A DNA stretch of 64,000 nucleotides. Origin: Mucilaginibacter empetricola (GTDB taxonomy: Bacteria; Bacteroidota; Bacteroidia; Sphingobacteriales; Sphingobacteriaceae). The DNA lies in NCBI RefSeq assembly GCF_024808665.1, contig NZ_JANUBZ010000011.1, positions 1 to 64,000 of the forward strand, read 5' to 3'. Positions 43,546 to 52,018 of this stretch are shown here, in pieces. The position numbers were made by a program, and so were the translations under genes. The stretch's first letter is position 1, and each line of letters opens with the position of its first letter. The notes beneath the pieces were generated by a model. It was given only the letters and a program-made list of their open reading frames with translations. It searched no databases and was not told the origin of the DNA.

Positions 43546-44277
43546 ATGCCTCAAAAACTACAATGCATATTTAACTGGAGCGGTGGAAAAGACAGTGCGC
43601 TGGCGTTATACCATTGTTTACAGAATCCCTATATCGAAATTAAGTATCTGGTTACAACGGTAAATGATGCACTAAATCGCATTTCAATGCATGGCGTTAG
43701 GCAAGAGCTATTGATTATGCAAGCCGAACGTATTGGTATACCATTATATGAGATCAGGCTGCCGGAAATGCCCGGTATGAAGGAATATGATGATACCATG
43801 AGCCTACATCTGCAAAAATTAAAAGGAGAGGGGATTACTCATTCTATTTTTGGCGATATTTTTTTGGAGGACCTAAAAAAATACCGCGATGAACGACTTG
43901 CTGAAGTTGGCCTTACGGGTATTTACCCGCTCTGGAAACGCGATTCACACGAACTGATAAGCGAGTTTTTAAGCCTGGGTTTTGGAACAGTAATAGCCTG
44001 CACACAGGCCAGGTTAGAAGATTTTGTCGGCCGCGAAATTACTCCCGAATTGATTAACGAATTACCTGCCGATGTAGATGTATGCGGCGAAAACGGCGAG
44101 TTTCATACTTTTGTTTTTAAAGGACCGATATTCAAATCTCCGATAAATTATAAAACCGGGGAAAAGGTTTTCAAGGAATATGCCGCGCCGAAAAGCAAAG
44201 ATGATACCTGCTTTTCATCTACCCCGGTTACAACAATATCTGGTTTTTGGTATTGTGATCTGCTGCCTGATAATTAA
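43546..44277 (+). CDS. DUF71/COG2102 (DPH6-family) ATP-binding protein in B12 locus
   Basis: A 243-residue adenine-nucleotide alpha-hydrolase. The PP-loop SGGKDSALALYHCL starts near residue 12, HGVRQELLIMQAE near 47 and EFHTFVFKGPIF near 185 are DUF71 landmarks. Eukaryotic/archaeal relatives amidate diphthine, a residue bacteria lack. Published comparative genomics of this family predicted a bacterial B12-salvage branch, and the position 6 bp after bluB supports that. Its 3' end overlaps the convergent cobC by 50 bp. Confidence 0.82.
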   Translation: MPQKLQCIFNWSGGKDSALALYHCLQNPYIEIKYLVTTVNDALNRISMHGVRQELLIMQAERIGIPLYEIRLPEMPGMKEYDDTMSLHLQKLKGEGITHSIFGDIFLEDLKKYRDERLAEVGLTGIYPLWKRDSHELISEFLSLGFGTVIACTQARLEDFVGREITPELINELPADVDVCGENGEFHTFVFKGPIFKSPINYKTGEKVFKEYAAPKSKDDTCFSSTPVTTISGFWYCDLLPDN

Positions 44278-44842
44278 CATAGTTCACTTTTTGATATTCG
44301 CCATTTTTGCCGCTTGTAGTAATTTTTGTGATAGCGCCATAGTCAATATCCAATTGAAAAACTTTGTCGAGCGGAATTTTTAAAATGTAGGCAAGCAGTG
44401 ACCGGATCACGCCAGCGTGACTAAGGATATAGCTTTTAGGCTGTGTTTGTAATTGCAAATCATCCCAAAATTGAGCACAACGATCATACAGATTAACAAA
44501 GTTTTCACCACCCGGCACGCGGAAATTTACATAGTCGGCCATCCATAAATTTAAAACGGCCTGGTCAATTTCGGTCCAGGCTTTTTGCTCCCAATCGCCA
44601 AAGTGCATTTCTGATAGTCTGTCATCAACCGCATATTTATCATCCGATAAAAACTGCGCTAATTGAGTACAACGTTCAAATGGGCTCGAGTAAAACACGG
44701 CATCACCTGTTTCTTTTCCCAGCTCTTTTTTAAGGTCATTAAATGATGTTTGCCAATCAGCTTTAAGCGCGATATCCGATTGCCCGTAACAAAGTTTACC
44801 AGGATTGTGCACTGCGGTATGCCTGATCAGATAAATTTCCAT
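44228..44842 (-). CDS. cobC: Alpha-ribazole phosphatase CobC (histidine phosphatase)
   Basis: Removes phosphate from alpha-ribazole 5'-phosphate (or from cobalamin 5'-phosphate). LIRHTAVHNPGKLCYGQSDIAL at the N-terminus holds the phosphohistidine, YSSPFERC near 55, LSEMHFGDWE near 80 and SHAGVIRSLL near 147 complete the active site. It overlaps the convergent DUF71 gene's tail by 50 bp and starts 1 bp from the cobS stop, so it is last gene of cobT-cobS-cobC. Confidence 0.9.
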   Translation of the reverse strand: MEIYLIRHTAVHNPGKLCYGQSDIALKADWQTSFNDLKKELGKETGDAVFYSSPFERCTQLAQFLSDDKYAVDDRLSEMHFGDWEQKAWTEIDQAVLNLWMADYVNFRVPGGENFVNLYDRCAQFWDDLQLQTQPKSYILSHAGVIRSLLAYILKIPLDKVFQLDIDYGAITKITTSGKNGEYQKVNYVNYQAADHNTKNQILL

Positions 44843-45606
44843 TAATTAGCGTATTTGAATATAACCAGTAAAGAAATGTAAAATACCACTTCCGATAGCT
44901 GCTGAACAGCACCCAAACAATCGCCGGTATAACCACCTATCCATTTTTTAAAATACCACGAAAAATACCATCTTACCAATAGCAAAGGCAACAAGGTGAT
45001 GCAGACATAAACATTATTAAATAGCAACAACGGAAGCAACCCGGTAATAATAGCAAACACTAGTCCGCCAGTGCTCATTTTTGTGGCAAGCGGCTTGGTT
45101 TTACTGGTATCATCTTCACGCGCATATTCGTCCGTAAAAATCAGCGAAACGGCATTTAACCGACTAATGGTATGCCCGGCTATCAGGGTTATAACAATGG
45201 TTGCTGCTGGCAGTTGATTTAAGCTTGTCCACTTTAATAATAATATCAAACCAACACCTATAACGCCGTAAGTACCCAGGCGCGAGTCTTTCATTATCAG
45301 TAAGATTTTTTCCTTAGTCCAGCCGCCGCCAAAGCCATCGCATACATCGGCAAAACCATCTTCATGAAAAGCCCCGGTAGTTAAAACGGAGGCAACCATA
45401 CTTAGCAACAAGGCTATTTCTTTGGGCAGAATAAACTGGAATCCATAAAAAAACAATGCGCTTATCGATCCAACCAAAATACCAACCATTGGGAAGTATC
45501 GTGACGACTTATTTAAATATTCTTTGGAATGATCTACCCATTTCGGACAGGGGATACGGGTAAAAAACATTAATGCAGTAAAAAAAATACGTATCTCTTT
45601 TTTCAT
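44842..45606 (-). CDS. cobS: Adenosylcobinamide-GDP ribazoletransferase CobS
   Basis: Joins AdoCbi-GDP with alpha-ribazole (phosphate) at the inner membrane. The 254-residue polytopic protein has FFTRIPCPKW near residue 14 and GAFHEDGFADVCDGFGGG near 77, the Asp-rich metal-binding block, plus about six membrane helices. The length is normal. It lies between cobT and cobC. Confidence 0.94.
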   Translation of the reverse strand: MKKEIRIFFTALMFFTRIPCPKWVDHSKEYLNKSSRYFPMVGILVGSISALFFYGFQFILPKEIALLLSMVASVLTTGAFHEDGFADVCDGFGGGWTKEKILLIMKDSRLGTYGVIGVGLILLLKWTSLNQLPAATIVITLIAGHTISRLNAVSLIFTDEYAREDDTSKTKPLATKMSTGGLVFAIITGLLPLLLFNNVYVCITLLPLLLVRWYFSWYFKKWIGGYTGDCLGAVQQLSEVVFYISLLVIFKYAN

Positions 45607-45644
45607 TAAAGTAGTTTGTTGTTTGATGGTGTCGGTTGAGTCGA

Positions 45645-46682
45645 TTATTCCTTATTACTTACACCGGCTGATTCAAAGCTGGCCATTTCATTTAAAAAGT
45701 TAACTGCCGCATTTACTATTGGAAAAGCCATAGCCGCACCCGTACCTTCACCAAGTCGCATACCCAGGTTTAGCAGAGGGGCAAGACCAAGATGTTCAAG
45801 TAAAAGTTTATGCCCCTTCTCATCTGATAAGTGACAGGCAATTACATAGTCCTTTATTTCCGGATATAATTTCCAGGCGGCCAGGTAAGCCGCGCTGGCA
45901 ATAAAGCCATCCAGTAAAATAACCATTTTATTCTCCGCAGCCTGTAGCATTGCACCGGTCATCATGGCAATTTCGAAACCGGAAAATGTATACATTATTT
46001 TTTCCCAGTCTTTTATTTCGTCATGAAATTCAACAGCAGCTTCTAATATACTGGTCTTTTTTTTGAGACCTTTGTTATCCAAACCGGTACCCCGGCCAAT
46101 GCAATCGTGCAAATCAATTTCCGTAAAGTAATGCATCAGCATGGCGGCTGATGAAGTATTACCGATACCCATTTCGCCGAAGCCAATACAGTTGCATCCT
46201 TTTTCAAAAAGATCGTTTACAATGGCTGCCCCTTTAATAAAGCACTCACCCAACTCAATCCGTTCCATGGCGGCGCCATTTAAAAAACTGCGGGTCCCTT
46301 TGTTTACTTTATAATGAAGTAGATGATCGGCACCGCCAAAGTCATGGTTCACCCCGGCATCCACCACCTTAAGGGCCAAGCCGTTTTGTTTGGCAAGCAC
46401 ATTGATGCCGGCACCTTCATTTAAAAAGTTCATTACCATTTGGTAGGTAACTTCCTGCGGATAGGGGCTAACACCATCATTGGCAATTCCATGATCGCCG
46501 GCAAAAACAACCACCGTAGGGTGCTTGATCTGCGGACTCAAAGTTTCCTGAATCAATCCGATTTGTAACGCAATGTCTTCCAGTTTTCCAAGTGAACCAA
46601 GTGGTTTGGTTTTAAAATCAATTTTATGCTTGATTTCCTTTTCCAACGATTTTTCAATCTTTTTTACCTTAAAATCCTTCAT
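45645..46682 (-). CDS. cobT: Nicotinate-nucleotide-DMB phosphoribosyltransferase CobT
   Basis: Activates dimethylbenzimidazole to alpha-ribazole 5'-phosphate. A 345-residue protein with KTKPLGSLGKLEDIALQ near 24, FAGDHGIANDGVSPYPQEVT near 60 and GFGEMGIGNTSSAAML near 165. The C-terminal GEGTGAAMAF near 315 carries the catalytic Glu region. First gene of the leftward B12 operon. No cobalamin riboswitch is visible in front of it. Confidence 0.95.
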   Translation of the reverse strand: MKDFKVKKIEKSLEKEIKHKIDFKTKPLGSLGKLEDIALQIGLIQETLSPQIKHPTVVVFAGDHGIANDGVSPYPQEVTYQMVMNFLNEGAGINVLAKQNGLALKVVDAGVNHDFGGADHLLHYKVNKGTRSFLNGAAMERIELGECFIKGAAIVNDLFEKGCNCIGFGEMGIGNTSSAAMLMHYFTEIDLHDCIGRGTGLDNKGLKKKTSILEAAVEFHDEIKDWEKIMYTFSGFEIAMMTGAMLQAAENKMVILLDGFIASAAYLAAWKLYPEIKDYVIACHLSDEKGHKLLLEHLGLAPLLNLGMRLGEGTGAAMAFPIVNAAVNFLNEMASFESAGVSNKE

Positions 46683-46893
46683 TTTTATGTTATTTTAGTC
46701 ACCAAATATAATTTGGCAAATTTTATATCTTATTAATAATCAATAATTTAAACATTATAACTATTGTGGTAATTTATATTTCGGAGCACCAAAGCCATTT
46801 CACTTAAACAAAAACTACCAAATTAAATTTGGTTTCAGTAGAATACACAATATAAATTATTAATTATCAATAACTTATATCAATTCACCAAAA
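46683..46893. other. AT-rich spacer with short palindrome upstream of cobT
   Basis: Very AT-rich DNA with a 17-nt palindrome (ACCAAATTAAATTTGGT at 46817-46833) and repeated TAATAATCAATAATT/AATTATCAATAA words. It must include the cobT promoter. The B12-box motifs of a riboswitch were looked for and not found. Confidence 0.5.
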
Positions 46894-47142
46894 TCAATAA
46901 TTATACCTATTGTAACTTTCTTTAAAATCCTTGCGCATCTCGTGAAAGCGGGCCAAAACTACTTTCAAAAACTCTTCATCTAATAATTCAAATACGCTGT
47001 TAACACCATCCAACAAATCAGCCTCGGCAACTTTATAGATCTGCTCCAGGTTCCCCTGCTCTATCTTTACAATAAACTTGTGGTTCATATTAAGGATAGA
47101 TATTTTAAATTCCGGGTGCGGCAATTCGGCAATGATTCTCAT
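46894..47142 (-). CDS. Small conserved-looking hypothetical protein
   Basis: An 82-residue protein (EFKISILNMNHKFIVKIEQG, then LDEEFLKVVLARFHEMRKDF) with no signal peptide, membrane segment or known motif. An alternating beta pattern followed by a helix is predictable by eye. It may be shared among Bacteroidetes. Reasonable codon use and isolation in the spacer suggest a real gene, but no function can be offered. Confidence 0.55.
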   Translation of the reverse strand: MRIIAELPHPEFKISILNMNHKFIVKIEQGNLEQIYKVAEADLLDGVNSVFELLDEEFLKVVLARFHEMRKDFKESYNRYNY

Positions 47143-47287
47143 GTTATCGAAATTTTAATGTTTGTTTTCTCTGTTATATTGAGTGGTTATCAATAATAAA
47201 AGAAACGCTAAAAAGGAATGCTAAATAAAAGATTAAATATGAGATTCAGCTTAATTACTTTTAACATCGCAATGTTATTTTTGCACT

Positions 47288-47764
47288 ATGGCCGAAGATT
47301 TAAACATAACCGCATCAACCGATAAAAAAGAACAGTACGAGTCACTATTACCGCAAATTGAGGCTTTACTTTATGGCGAACCAGATTTAGTGGCAAACCT
47401 GGCTAACGTATGCGCTGCTTTAAAAGAGCAATTCAAATGGTTTTGGGTAGGTTTTTACCTGGTTAAAAGTGACGAACTGGTTTTAGGCCCATTCCAGGGG
47501 CCTGTAGCCTGCACCCGTATTGGATTAGGCAAAGGCGTTTGCGGAGCTTCGTGGCAACAGGAAAAAACACTGGTTGTTCCGGATGTGGAGCAGTTTCCCG
47601 GGCACATCGCGTGCAGCTCTTTATCCCGGTCGGAAATTGTAGTGCCTGTATTTCATAATGACAACGTAGTAGCCGTTTTGGATGTAGATAGTGAAGAGCT
47701 GGATCAGTTTAATGAAACCGATGCCCACTACCTGGAGGCAATAGTAAAACTGCTAAACTTTTAA
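47288..47764 (+). CDS. msrC: Free methionine-(R)-sulfoxide reductase (GAF-domain fRMsr)
   Basis: Reduces free L-methionine-(R)-sulfoxide. The 158-residue GAF protein has GPFQGPVACTRIGLGKGVCG near residue 70 and VPDVEQFPGHIACSSLSRSEIVVPV near 97. The three cysteines are in the positions used in the fRMsr mechanism. It is followed immediately by an alpha/beta hydrolase gene. A TATTTTTG -7-like box lies only 4 bp before the ATG, so either the mRNA is nearly leaderless or the box is fortuitous. Confidence 0.92.
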   Translation: MAEDLNITASTDKKEQYESLLPQIEALLYGEPDLVANLANVCAALKEQFKWFWVGFYLVKSDELVLGPFQGPVACTRIGLGKGVCGASWQQEKTLVVPDVEQFPGHIACSSLSRSEIVVPVFHNDNVVAVLDVDSEELDQFNETDAHYLEAIVKLLNF

Positions 47765-48412
47765 ATGAGCAGGATATTTTTAATACCCGGTTTAGGTGCC
47801 GATACCCGGGTGTATAATAATATCGACCTGAACAATCATGACGTAACCTGTGTTGACTGGATAGAGCCAAATGCAACCGACACTTTATTAACTTACTCAC
47901 AAAAGCTTGTTTTACAATACAATATAAAGCCTAACTCAATTATAATAGGCAATTCAATGGGTGGTATGCTGGCTATTGAAATAGCGAAATTTATACCTGT
48001 TGAAAAAGTAATTCTTATTTCGAGTATTAAGACTGTTGAAGAGGCACCGAGCTATTTCAGGTTTTTCAGAGCTATCCCCATCTACAAAATCATCCCCGGG
48101 AAGGCATTTACCTCGATGGAGTTTTTAATAAAACCTTTTTTTGGTCATATGAGCGAGGCCGATAGCTGGCTTTTTAGAGATATGCTTAAAAATTCATCCC
48201 CTATATTTTTAAAGTGGGCCATGGGCGCAATACTAAAATGGGATAATAAGACTATTCCACCCAATGTGATTCACATAACCGGCGACAAAGACCTGATATT
48301 TCCTTACAAAAATATTAAAGATGCTATTATTGTGAAAGGTGGCACACACATTATGATATTTGAAATGGCTAAAGAGGTGAACAAAATATTAAAGCGAATA
48401 CTAAAAAAATGA
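47765..48412 (+). CDS. Alpha/beta hydrolase
   Basis: A 215-residue alpha/beta-hydrolase-fold protein. IFLIPGLGADTRVY at the start is the oxyanion strand-loop, and IIGNSMGGMLAIEIAK near 60 is the nucleophile elbow. ITGDKDLIFPYKNI near 165 gives the acid and GGTHIMIFE the His. The triad is complete. It begins directly after the fRMsr stop codon and overlaps the glycosylase gene by 4 bp. Substrate unknown. Confidence 0.85.
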   Translation: MSRIFLIPGLGADTRVYNNIDLNNHDVTCVDWIEPNATDTLLTYSQKLVLQYNIKPNSIIIGNSMGGMLAIEIAKFIPVEKVILISSIKTVEEAPSYFRFFRAIPIYKIIPGKAFTSMEFLIKPFFGHMSEADSWLFRDMLKNSSPIFLKWAMGAILKWDNKTIPPNVIHITGDKDLIFPYKNIKDAIIVKGGTHIMIFEMAKEVNKILKRILKK

Positions 48413-49011
48413 AACTCTCCGAAAGCTATTACCAGGGCAATGATGTAGTTGCCATCAGCCGAGATTTACTTGGCAAATACTTATTTACCTGTATTGACGG
48501 TATAACTACCGGCGGATATATAGTTGAAACAGAAGCATATAATGGAGCTATAGATAAAGCATCGCATGCTTTTGGCAACAAGCAAACACTCCGTACGCAA
48601 ACCATGTTTATGCCGGGCGGTATCAGTTATGTGTACCTGTGCTATGGTATTCACGAAATGTTTAATATCGTTACTTCGGTTGAAGGAACACCGCATGCCA
48701 TCCTGATAAGAGCCATTAATCCTACAGAAGGGTTGGAGCTGATGCAGCTTCGCCGTAATATGCCGGTAGTAAAACCCAATATTACCGCCGGACCGGGTTC
48801 GGTTGCCAAGGCGTTAGGGATCACGCGTAAAATAAACGCTGTGAGCCTCCAAAGCGATACCATATGGATTGAGGATAGCGGATTATCATTTCCCGACAAT
48901 GAAATAGCTGCAGTTCCTCGTATAGGCGTATCGTACGCCGCTGAGGATGCGCTTTTACCTTACCGTTTTTATGTAAAAGGGAATATTTACGTAAGCAAGC
49001 CGAATAAATAA
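48409..49011 (+). CDS. DNA-3-methyladenine glycosylase (AAG/MPG family)
   Basis: Excises alkylated purines in base-excision repair. The 200-residue protein has LARDLLGKYLF-like SRDLLGKYLFTCIDG near 18, VETEAYNGAIDKASHAFG near 40 with catalytic Glu, and FMPGGISYVYLCYGIHEMFNIVT near 65. GPGSVAKALGITR near 127 is also typical. It overlaps the upstream hydrolase by 4 bp (ATGA). Repair of oxidised methionine and alkylated DNA in the same transcript suggests a damage-control unit. Confidence 0.92.
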   Translation: MKLSESYYQGNDVVAISRDLLGKYLFTCIDGITTGGYIVETEAYNGAIDKASHAFGNKQTLRTQTMFMPGGISYVYLCYGIHEMFNIVTSVEGTPHAILIRAINPTEGLELMQLRRNMPVVKPNITAGPGSVAKALGITRKINAVSLQSDTIWIEDSGLSFPDNEIAAVPRIGVSYAAEDALLPYRFYVKGNIYVSKPNK

Positions 49012-49345
49012 ATTCAATTGTTGTTATAGCGATGGGTTTTAAACCCCGGGTGTTATGAAGATAAAAAGAGGGTGTCATACTGAGGCTCTCGAAGTATGCG
49101 GGCAAAGGCCTTTTACGCCGAACTTTCACGTTTTGCATCGGCGACAACGCATTGACGTATACCCTACGCACACCCTTCGAGTGCCTCAGGGTGACAGCCA
49201 TATTAGATACCGGTAAGAAAATAACGTTTTGAACACCTAAGGCTTAAAAACCATCGCTATCCATTGACTATCAAATACATATACAACATTATTTGATTTA
49301 GTTAATTTAACTAATTTTGCTCCATCAATTTTATAAACCCAACGC
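49012..49345. repeat. Intergenic region with TGTCATnCTGAGG-type inverted repeat
   Basis: Imperfect inverted arms lie at about 49071-49100 (GTGTCATACTGAGGCTCTCG) and 49168-49197 (CCTTCGAGTGCCTCAGGGTG), separated by roughly 68 nt. This is a REP-like element of a type I associate with Bacteroidetes. A 126-codon minus-strand frame through it is not a gene. The right part includes the kynU promoter. Confidence 0.7.
49312..49319 (+). promoter_or_regulatory. -7 box for kynU
   Basis: TAATTTTG matches the Bacteroidetes -7 consensus, 26 bp before the ATG. A TTTG at 49292-49295 could be the -33 element, with a spacing slightly shorter than usual. Confidence 0.5.
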
Positions 49346-50629
49346 ATGAACTACCAGAACAACTTAGCATTTGCTACGGCGCTTGATGAACAGGATGAAT
49401 TAAAAGGCTTCAGCAAACAGTTTCTGGTGCCGCAGCATAACGGACAAGATGTAATTTACCTCTGTGGAAACTCGTTGGGACTTCAACCGGTTACTGCGCA
49501 GCAATATGTGCTTGATCAATTTGCCAACTGGAAGAACCTGGGTATTGAAGGTTTTTTTGAGGGCGATGATCCATGGTTGGGCTATCACAAAAAATTAATA
49601 GGCACACTTGCCGACCTGGCTGGGGCGAAGAAAGAAGAGATCACTATAATGAATTCGCTCACAGTGAACCTTCATTTATTGATGGTAAGTTTCTATAAAC
49701 CAACCAGTAAACGATACAAAATCATTATGGAGGGTGGCGCTTTTCCTTCAGATCAATATGCCTTTGCCAGTCAGGCCAGGTTTCATGGATATGATCCGAA
49801 AGAGACCATTATCGAAATTTTCCCAAGAGAAGGCGAGGCGATTTTAAGAACAGAAGATATTCTGAAAACCATCATCGACAACGCAGATGAACTGGCGCTA
49901 GTCCTATTCGGCGGGGTAAATTACTTTACCGGGCAGTTTTATGATATTGAAGCGATTACCAAAGCGGCTCATCAGGTTGGTGCCTTCGCCGGATTTGATC
50001 TGGCACATGCTGCGGGCAACGTTTTACTGAAACTACATGAGTGGGATGTTGATTTCGCAGCCTGGTGTTCATACAAATACATGAACTCAGGCCCCGGTGG
50101 TATCAGTGGAATTTTTGTTCATGAAAAACACTTCAACAATCAGTCGCTCAGTCGTTTTGAAGGTTGGTGGGGCTACCGCGAGGATAAACGTTTTTTGATG
50201 ACCCATGATTTTGAACCGGAGATTGGCGCCGCAGGATGGCAGCTAAGCACAAGCCCGGTTATGCTGCTAACCCTGCATAAGGCTGCATTGGATATCTTTC
50301 AGCAGGCTGGCGGCTTAAAACCTCTGCGCTTAAAGAGTGAATTATTAACCGGTTATCTTGAGTTTCTGATAGAAGAAATTAATAAAACCAAGGGCGATGA
50401 GGTCTTCAAGATCATCACCCCAAAAAACAAAAACGAGCGTGGCTGCCAGCTTTCGATAGTCTGCAAAGCCAACGCCCGTAAAACATTTGACTTTTTAACC
50501 AGCAAGGGCGTAATAGGCGACTGGCGGGAGCCTAACGTGATTCGCTTAAGCCCAGTACCGCTTTATAACAAGTTTAAGCAAGTCTTTAGCGCCGCAGCTA
50601 TTCTGGCCGACTCGCTGCAAGAAAATTAA
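49346..50629 (+). CDS. kynU: Kynureninase
   Basis: A PLP enzyme cleaving kynurenine to anthranilate and alanine. The 427-residue protein has YLCGNSLGLQP near 38, GGAFPSDQYAFASQ near 130, FAGFDLAHAAGNV near 214 and the PLP-lysine region AAWCSYKYMNSGPGGISG near 242. The C-terminal GVIGDWREPNVIRLSPVPLYN is also conserved. Other kynurenine-pathway genes are not in the window. Monocistronic. Confidence 0.95.
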   Translation: MNYQNNLAFATALDEQDELKGFSKQFLVPQHNGQDVIYLCGNSLGLQPVTAQQYVLDQFANWKNLGIEGFFEGDDPWLGYHKKLIGTLADLAGAKKEEITIMNSLTVNLHLLMVSFYKPTSKRYKIIMEGGAFPSDQYAFASQARFHGYDPKETIIEIFPREGEAILRTEDILKTIIDNADELALVLFGGVNYFTGQFYDIEAITKAAHQVGAFAGFDLAHAAGNVLLKLHEWDVDFAAWCSYKYMNSGPGGISGIFVHEKHFNNQSLSRFEGWWGYREDKRFLMTHDFEPEIGAAGWQLSTSPVMLLTLHKAALDIFQQAGGLKPLRLKSELLTGYLEFLIEEINKTKGDEVFKIITPKNKNERGCQLSIVCKANARKTFDFLTSKGVIGDWREPNVIRLSPVPLYNKFKQVFSAAAILADSLQEN

Positions 50630-51115
50630 TCTGCGGGCCTTAAATCGGGTCAAAACGACCATGCATTGTTGGGCCAGGCTTATTCGATTTGATTTAACAG
50701 TTCAAAGAAATTTCTTAACGAATCAATACCCAATTCAAAGGCTTTGGGATTTAAATGAGCTTGCTATCAAGTTGTTGTTCTTAATATAATAAAATACATA
50801 AATACTTATAATACAATATTTTATACATATTTACCTATAGTATTAATAACACCATTTAGAAGGGACAAAGGGCAACTTAGCATATTTTATTGTTGGTATT
50901 TTAAATATCGATCTATTCAATTTCAAAGGTCATGAACGGTATAGAATTCTTTTTTCAACCGCTTTTTAATTACCCAGAATGAGTTTCATCCATCCAAACG
51001 CAACAGAGGTGGTGATGCGAATAAAAATCGATTATAGCGCCTCTAATGAGGTCGGCTATCAATTATGTTTCCAGTTTAATTTTTCTTACCAACTTTGGGA
51101 CGACAAAACAAACGC
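50630..51115. other. Gene-free AT-rich region
   Basis: Nothing convincing is seen in these 486 bp. Short plus-strand frames (for example around 50930-50982) are too short and lack recognisable homology. The central part (50780-50860) is extremely AT-rich. It contains the promoter of the deacetylase gene and possibly decayed coding sequence. Confidence 0.5.
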
Positions 51116-52018
51116 ATGCTTAAAATAGCTTTCGACCCAATATACATTCATCCGCTGCCTGAGGGACATCGCTTCCCGATGCTGAAATATGAATTGATAC
51201 CAGCGCAATTACTTCATGAGGGGTTAATCAGCAGGGATAATTTATTTGCGCCGTCATTAGCGCCCGAAGAAATCATTTGCCTTACCCATGAAAAAAGCTA
51301 TTGGGAGCAATTAAGGGATTTAACGCTTCCACCCAAAGAACAACGCCGTACAGGTTTTCCTTTATCAGCTCAATTAGTTGAGCGGGAAGTACGCATTGCC
51401 GGGGGCACAATTGAGGGCTGTTATTACGCTTTTGAACATGGCGTAGCATTTAATGTTGCCGGTGGCACGCATCATGCCGGCAGCAATTGGGGTGAGGGTT
51501 TTTGTTTACTAAACGACCAGGCAATTGCAGCTAATTATTTATTAAACAACAAATTAGATACATCTATCTTAATCATCGATTTAGATGTGCACCAGGGAAA
51601 TGGCACAGCGCAGATTTTTGAAAAGGAGCAGAGAGTCTTTACTTTTTCGATGCATGGCGCAAATAACTTCCCATTCCGTAAAGAAAAATCAGACCTGGAT
51701 ATTGCTTTACCTGATGGCACCGGCGATGAGGAATATTTACAACTGCTACAGCAAACCTTACCCGAATTAATTGAACAGCAAAAGCCTGATTTTATATTTT
51801 ACCTTTCGGGAGTTGATGTATTGGAAACAGATAAGCTTGGAAAAATGGCTTTAAGCAAAACCGCCTGTAAAGCTCGTGACCGTTTTGTTTTTGAACAATG
51901 CATCAAACACCAAATTCCAGTACAGGTAAGCATGGGAGGGGGCTACTCGCTCAACATCAGGGATATAGTTGATGCGCACTGCAACACCTACCGACTGGCC
52001 AATGAACTGTATTTTTAA
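51116..52018 (+). CDS. Histone deacetylase-like (HDAC/AcuC superfamily) amidohydrolase
   Basis: A 300-residue zinc deacetylase. NVAGGTHHAGSNWGEGFCLLND near residue 120 has the catalytic His pair, and ILIIDLDVHQGNGTAQIF near 155 holds two zinc ligands (D, H). YLSGVDVLETDKLG near 235 has the third and GGGYS follows. The ATG at 51116 is preferred to a TTG at 51095. Bacterial members deacetylate small acetyl-polyamines or acyl-lysines; the target is unknown. Its 3' end overlaps the MATE gene by 4 bp. Confidence 0.9.
   Translation: MLKIAFDPIYIHPLPEGHRFPMLKYELIPAQLLHEGLISRDNLFAPSLAPEEIICLTHEKSYWEQLRDLTLPPKEQRRTGFPLSAQLVEREVRIAGGTIEGCYYAFEHGVAFNVAGGTHHAGSNWGEGFCLLNDQAIAANYLLNNKLDTSILIIDLDVHQGNGTAQIFEKEQRVFTFSMHGANNFPFRKEKSDLDIALPDGTGDEEYLQLLQQTLPELIEQQKPDFIFYLSGVDVLETDKLGKMALSKTACKARDRFVFEQCIKHQIPVQVSMGGGYSLNIRDIVDAHCNTYRLANELYF

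Noticed and set aside
46683..46893. Second cobalamin riboswitch before cobT
   Set aside because: None of the B12-box core segments is present in the AT-rich spacer.
48821..49201. Minus-strand 126-codon frame
   Set aside because: It runs through the REP-like element and antisense to the alkyladenine glycosylase gene.
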